Shown piece by piece: positions 37,667 to 41,569 of a stretch of DNA of 41,569 bases. The translations under genes were made by a program, and so were the position numbers. Location: assembly GCA_027002625.1 (NCBI GenBank), contig JALWZJ010000151.1, positions 1-41,569 of the forward strand, in the 5' to 3' direction. The notes under the pieces were generated by a model. The model made no database searches. It saw only the letters and a list, made by a program, of their open reading frames with translations, and had not been told where the DNA came from. Origin of the DNA: Campylobacterales bacterium. GTDB taxonomy: Bacteria > Campylobacterota > Campylobacteria > Campylobacterales > Nitratiruptoraceae. The stretch's first letter is position 1, and every line of letters begins with the position of its first letter.

Positions 37667-39013
37667 TTAAAAAAGTTGCGTTATCCATCGAGTGAATTTC
37701 GATACCTTATCCTTCAAAGAGCTTTTCTCCTCTTCGAAGTTGAGCGTCAGCTCCTCCAGTACATCCGCCTCCTCCTTCTCCATAGGAGCGGGACTTTGAG
37801 GTTCGCTACTCATAGCAGTATCGGCAAAACGCTCCTCATTTTTAAATCGTACCCGTTTGTTGGAGTCGATCTCGTAGGGGGTGAACTCTCCAGCCCCATA
37901 GAGTATCAGTCCCACGACGGTACTAAAAGCCGGGTCGTCGAGCTCTTGATGGAGGCCTTCGAGGTGTTTGGGTTTGGCGATGCGTACGGGCATGTTGTCG
38001 AATATCGCCGAGGCCAGATCTCGAAGTCCATGGAGTTTGGTCATACCTCCTGTGAGGATTATGCCAGCTCCGATCTGATCTTTGAGGCCGCTCTTTTCCA
38101 CCGATTTGGCCAAGATCATCAATGTCTCTTCGACTCTGGCGTGGATGACGTTGTAGACGATCTCCAATGAAACTTGGTGGGTGGTCTGCTCGTCGCCGAT
38201 GACAGGGATCTCGATATAGTCGTTTTTTGGCTCTCGTAGATCGCCGTAGAAGATCTTGATCTCCTCGGCGGTGGTGAGGGGGGTATGCAACGCCATGGAG
38301 AGGTCGTTTGTGATATGCATGGAGCCCACACCCAAAAAGTCGTTGTAGACGATGGAGTTGCCGATATGGATCACCAGGTTGCATGTGCTGCCACCCATGT
38401 CGATGACGCAAGCTCCCAGCTCCTTTTCATCCTCGTTGAGGGTAGCGATCGCCGAGGCGTATCCGCTGAGTACCACATTTTCTATCTCGATACCTGCTTG
38501 GCGCACCGCCTTTTTGAGATTGTAGACACTCGATTTTTGGGCAGTGACGATATGGACATGGGCCTCCAGGCGGTTGGCGTTCATCCCCAGAGGATCTTCG
38601 ATGAAGTCCTGGTCGTCCACCTTGAAACGATAGGGCAGTACGTGGATCACTTCGTATTCGTTGGGGATGTTGGCGTTGTACAGAGCCGTTTGCATCACTC
38701 TGTTGATCTCTTCGATGGAGATCTCCTTGTTGGGGATATTGACGATGCCACTGCTATTGGTGCTTTTGATATAGGCGCCGGATATGGAGACGATCGCCTT
38801 TTTAGGGGAGGTGCCATCCACTCTGTTGGCATCCTCGTAAGCCTCTTTGATCGATTTGGCGGCGAGATCGATGTTGGTGATGATCCCCTTTTTCAGTCCC
38901 GAGGCTTTGGAGACGCCAGTTCCTGTGACGACGATCTCTTCGCCGTTTTTTTGGGCGATGACGCTGCTGACTTTGGTGGATCCTATATCGATGGCCAAGA
39001 TGGTCTGGGACAC
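37667..39013 (-). CDS. ftsA: cell division protein FtsA
   Basis: LAIDIGSTKVSSVIA, CVIDMGGSTCNLVIH, GIILTGGMTKLHGL. Confidence 0.95.
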   Translation of the reverse strand: MSQTILAIDIGSTKVSSVIAQKNGEEIVVTGTGVSKASGLKKGIITNIDLAAKSIKEAYEDANRVDGTSPKKAIVSISGAYIKSTNSSGIVNIPNKEISIEEINRVMQTALYNANIPNEYEVIHVLPYRFKVDDQDFIEDPLGMNANRLEAHVHIVTAQKSSVYNLKKAVRQAGIEIENVVLSGYASAIATLNEDEKELGACVIDMGGSTCNLVIHIGNSIVYNDFLGVGSMHITNDLSMALHTPLTTAEEIKIFYGDLREPKNDYIEIPVIGDEQTTHQVSLEIVYNVIHARVEETLMILAKSVEKSGLKDQIGAGIILTGGMTKLHGLRDLASAIFDNMPVRIAKPKHLEGLHQELDDPAFSTVVGLILYGAGEFTPYEIDSNKRVRFKNEERFADTAMSSEPQSPAPMEKEEADVLEELTLNFEEEKSSLKDKVSKFTRWITQLF

Positions 39014-40483
39014 TTATATTCCTTTATAGATCTTGATCTTGTACATGGACTGTAGCTTTCTTAGTAGATTGCTATCTTGTACGTTTGTCTTGAGCTTGAG
39101 CCCATTATCGGTGACAAGGGCTCTGTTTTTATCCACTTTGGGTCTGTTTTGCAAAACTTGGTCCAAAATGCGATAGAGCACCACTCTCTCTTCGGAGAGT
39201 TGGATGTAGCCCTCGGGCGACTCCTGGATAAAGAGCTGCTGAAGAAATTTGGCCGCTTCGGCTGGTTCGAGTCCTTCGATCTTGTCCACATCGTCTCTAC
39301 TGACAAATCCTGGCGTGATGGTGCCGTGGAACGTTTTGGCCAATTTTTGTGCTTGGAGTCGAAGCAGCTCTATGCGCTTCTCTTTTTCGTACTCTTTGCG
39401 CGCCATCTCTTTTGCCTTCTCGAAAGGTAGCGGCTTTGGAGGCTCTTTGTGGAGTAATTTGGCTACCAGATAGCCCCCGGCTGTTTGGACCGGTTTGAAG
39501 GTTTTGCCCTCAGGGGCGTTGCGGAGTTGCTCCATGAGCTTTTGAGGCAGATTACTCTCTTTTTCCGTAATCCTTTTTTCTATTTGAGCCTTGATTTTGC
39601 CTTTTTTGAGCTGAATATACTTTTTGAGCGCCTCTTTTTTGGCCAATTTCATCCGATAGTCGGCCAAGACCTTTTCTTTTGCTTGCTCAAAGGGGAGAAT
39701 CTTCCCTTCGCTGTCGATATAGTCGTGGCGGTGGCTTCGGTAGTACTCCTCCAGACTCTTTTGGTCCACTGGAAGATTTTGGGGTGTCACTTCGATGAGG
39801 GCTATGTCGTAGTAGATAGGGGTTTGATAGCGATCTTTGTGCTCTTCGTAGAACTTCTTGAGCTCTTTTTCGTCCACTTCGAGAGAAATTTGTGCGGCAT
39901 CGAGGGGTTTGTACTCGATCTTGTCTCCCATGAACAGAGCGGAGGCCACAGTGTTAAACTCCAGATCGAATAGAGCCGGAGAGAGGGCTTGGCGGAGTTT
40001 TTGGAGTAGCAACTCCTTCGCGATCTGCGCTTCGAAATTTTTGGGTCTCAAACGGTTTTGTTCCAAGACTTTGACATAGAGCTCTTTGTCGAATTTGCCA
40101 TTAGTTTGAAACTCGGGCATAGAAGCGATCTTTTGGGCTATCTCTTCATCAGTGACGATGAGGCCCATCTGGTGGGCGAAGTTGATCAAAAGCGCCTCTT
40201 TGATCAGTTCGTTGAAAGTGGCTTTGTCCAGTCCCATTTCTTTGGCTTTGGCTTGGTCGAAGTTACCTTGAAAAAGCTGAGAATAGTAGTTGTAGATTCT
40301 GGCATATCGGTTCTGGAACTCTTGGATAGTGATCTTGGTATCGCCCACTTCCGCCATGGCGTCACCGGCCGAGCCGTACTTGTAGGCTCCCCAGCCCACG
40401 AACCCGGCTCCCACGAAAGCGATGGTACTGATCCAGATCGTAATCACAAGATATTTTTTATGTTTTTGCATCCAGCTAATCAT
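39014..40483 (-). CDS. SurA_N/PpiD-like periplasmic peptidyl-prolyl isomerase/chaperone
   Basis: N-terminal TM anchor followed by SurA_N-like domain (TKITIQEFQNRYARIYNYY..) and a PPIase-like segment. Confidence 0.8.
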   Translation of the reverse strand: MISWMQKHKKYLVITIWISTIAFVGAGFVGWGAYKYGSAGDAMAEVGDTKITIQEFQNRYARIYNYYSQLFQGNFDQAKAKEMGLDKATFNELIKEALLINFAHQMGLIVTDEEIAQKIASMPEFQTNGKFDKELYVKVLEQNRLRPKNFEAQIAKELLLQKLRQALSPALFDLEFNTVASALFMGDKIEYKPLDAAQISLEVDEKELKKFYEEHKDRYQTPIYYDIALIEVTPQNLPVDQKSLEEYYRSHRHDYIDSEGKILPFEQAKEKVLADYRMKLAKKEALKKYIQLKKGKIKAQIEKRITEKESNLPQKLMEQLRNAPEGKTFKPVQTAGGYLVAKLLHKEPPKPLPFEKAKEMARKEYEKEKRIELLRLQAQKLAKTFHGTITPGFVSRDDVDKIEGLEPAEAAKFLQQLFIQESPEGYIQLSEERVVLYRILDQVLQNRPKVDKNRALVTDNGLKLKTNVQDSNLLRKLQSMYKIKIYKGI

Positions 40484-40553
40484 AAGCCAACCTTTGTATA
40501 ATTTGGAGAAACATTTTAGTCAAAAAGTGATTAATCCACAATAAAGGCCAAAG

Positions 40554-41569
40554 ATGACCAACGCCCAGATCATGGAGCGCGACCTGGCTCACATCTGGCA
40601 TCCATGCACCCAGATGAAAGATCATGAGTCGATCCCTATCATACCTATCAAAAAAGCCAAAGGGGTCTATCTCTACGATTTTGACGGCAACCGCTACATC
40701 GACGGGATCAGCAGCTGGTGGGTCAATCTCTTTGGACACAGCAACGACTACATTAACGAGCGAATCAACGAGCAGCTCCAGACTTTGGAACATGTGATTT
40801 TTGCTGGGTTTACCCACGAGCAGATAGTACGTCTGAGCGAGCGGCTGGTGGAGCTCACTCCCAAAGAATTGGAGTACTGCTTCTACGCCGACAACGGTAG
40901 TAGCGCCATCGAAGTGGCACTGAAGATGAGCTTTCACTACCACAAAAACAGAGGCGAGACCAGACCACTATTCGTATCTCTTACCAACAGCTATCATGGC
41001 GAGACGATAGGGGCGCTCTCGGTAGGGGATGTGGAGCTGTACAAAAAGACCTACGAAGAGATCCTTATTCGCTCCATCCAAACTCCCGTACCAAAAGATA
41101 GAAGCGAAGAGGCGGCCAAAGAGGCGGCCAAGACTTTGGAGGAGCTTTTGGCCAAAAGAGGCCACGAGATCTCTGCTTTTATCGTAGAGCCTTTGGTACA
41201 GTGTGCCGGGTACATGCATATGTATCATCCTTTGTATTTGCGTTTGGCCAAAGAGCTTTGCGAGGAGTACGGTATCCACTTCATAGCCGACGAGATCGCC
41301 GTAGGCTTTGGACGCACAGGGGCGATGTGGGCCTGTGAGCAAGCCAATATCAGTCCAGACTTTATGTGTCTCTCCAAAGGGCTTACGGGGGGCTATCTGC
41401 CTCTTTCGGTTGTGCTCACTACCCGTGATGTCTATGAGGCTTTTTACTGCGACTACAACGAGTACAAAGCCTTCTTGCACTCCCACAGCTATACCGGCAA
41501 CGCACTGGCTTGTGCCGCAGCCAACGCCACTTTGGATATCTTCGAGAGCGAAGGAGTGCTGGAGAAAAA
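40554..41569 (+). CDS. bioA: adenosylmethionine-8-amino-7-oxononanoate aminotransferase (3' end outside window)
   Basis: [25 protein letters not shown]...[50 protein letters not shown]; open to the window edge, so absent from the ORF track. Confidence 0.92.
   Translation, partial: MTNAQIMERDLAHIWHPCTQMKDHESIPIIPIKKAKGVYLYDFDGNRYIDGISSWWVNLFGHSNDYINERINEQLQTLEHVIFAGFTHEQIVRLSERLVELTPKELEYCFYADNGSSAIEVALKMSFHYHKNRGETRPLFVSLTNSYHGETIGALSVGDVELYKKTYEEILIRSIQTPVPKDRSEEAAKEAAKTLEELLAKRGHEISAFIVEPLVQCAGYMHMYHPLYLRLAKELCEEYGIHFIADEIAVGFGRTGAMWACEQANISPDFMCLSKGLTGGYLPLSVVLTTRDVYEAFYCDYNEYKAFLHSHSYTGNALACAAANATLDIFESEGVLEK

Noticed and set aside
38285-39055. 256-aa plus-strand ORF opposite ftsA
   Set aside because: Antisense to conserved ftsA; low-complexity Asp/His/Val/Gly composition typical of antisense translation.
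1-41569. CRISPR array, tRNA/rRNA genes, intact IS transposase or prophage genes
   Set aside because: Looked for regular spaced repeats, cloverleaf-like T-loop GGTTCRANNC patterns and transposase/phage motifs; none convincing by eye. A tRNAscan/Infernal run would be needed to exclude small RNAs.

Overview
The window reads as a gene-dense bacterial chromosome segment, most likely from a Campylobacterota (Epsilonproteobacteria) relative. I infer this from the ppiD-like/ftsA/ftsZ order and the family content; genus not determined. About 40 protein genes are supported. These include pncB, an FtsH-like double-AAA protease, an efflux adaptor / molybdopterin oxidoreductase / argD / TolC / MidA operon, thiS, acpS, mlaE, radA, ftsY, rny, a CDF transporter, mazEF, cmoB, lpxK, argB, cutA, thrC, corA, an ABC-F ATPase, M48 protease, prmC, mlaF, ftsZ, ftsA, ppiD-like and a partial bioA at the right edge. 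I saw no rRNA, tRNA, CRISPR array or intact IS element. The main accessory stretch is an AT-richer, decayed interval at about 18.4-20.5 kb, with gene remnants, inverted repeats, a MazEF module, and a toxin-like ORF with one in-frame ochre codon followed by an ATGA-overlapping partner ORF. Other leads: sub-60-aa membrane microproteins at 22.5-22.83 kb with a likely frameshift, a DegT-family protein lacking the catalytic Lys, a cytosolic FtsH-type protease fused to a degenerate Clp-like AAA module, an over-represented TTTTGGCCAAAA palindrome, and all seven convergent gene junctions having no intergenic DNA. Family assignments come from motif and sequence recognition, not database searches.
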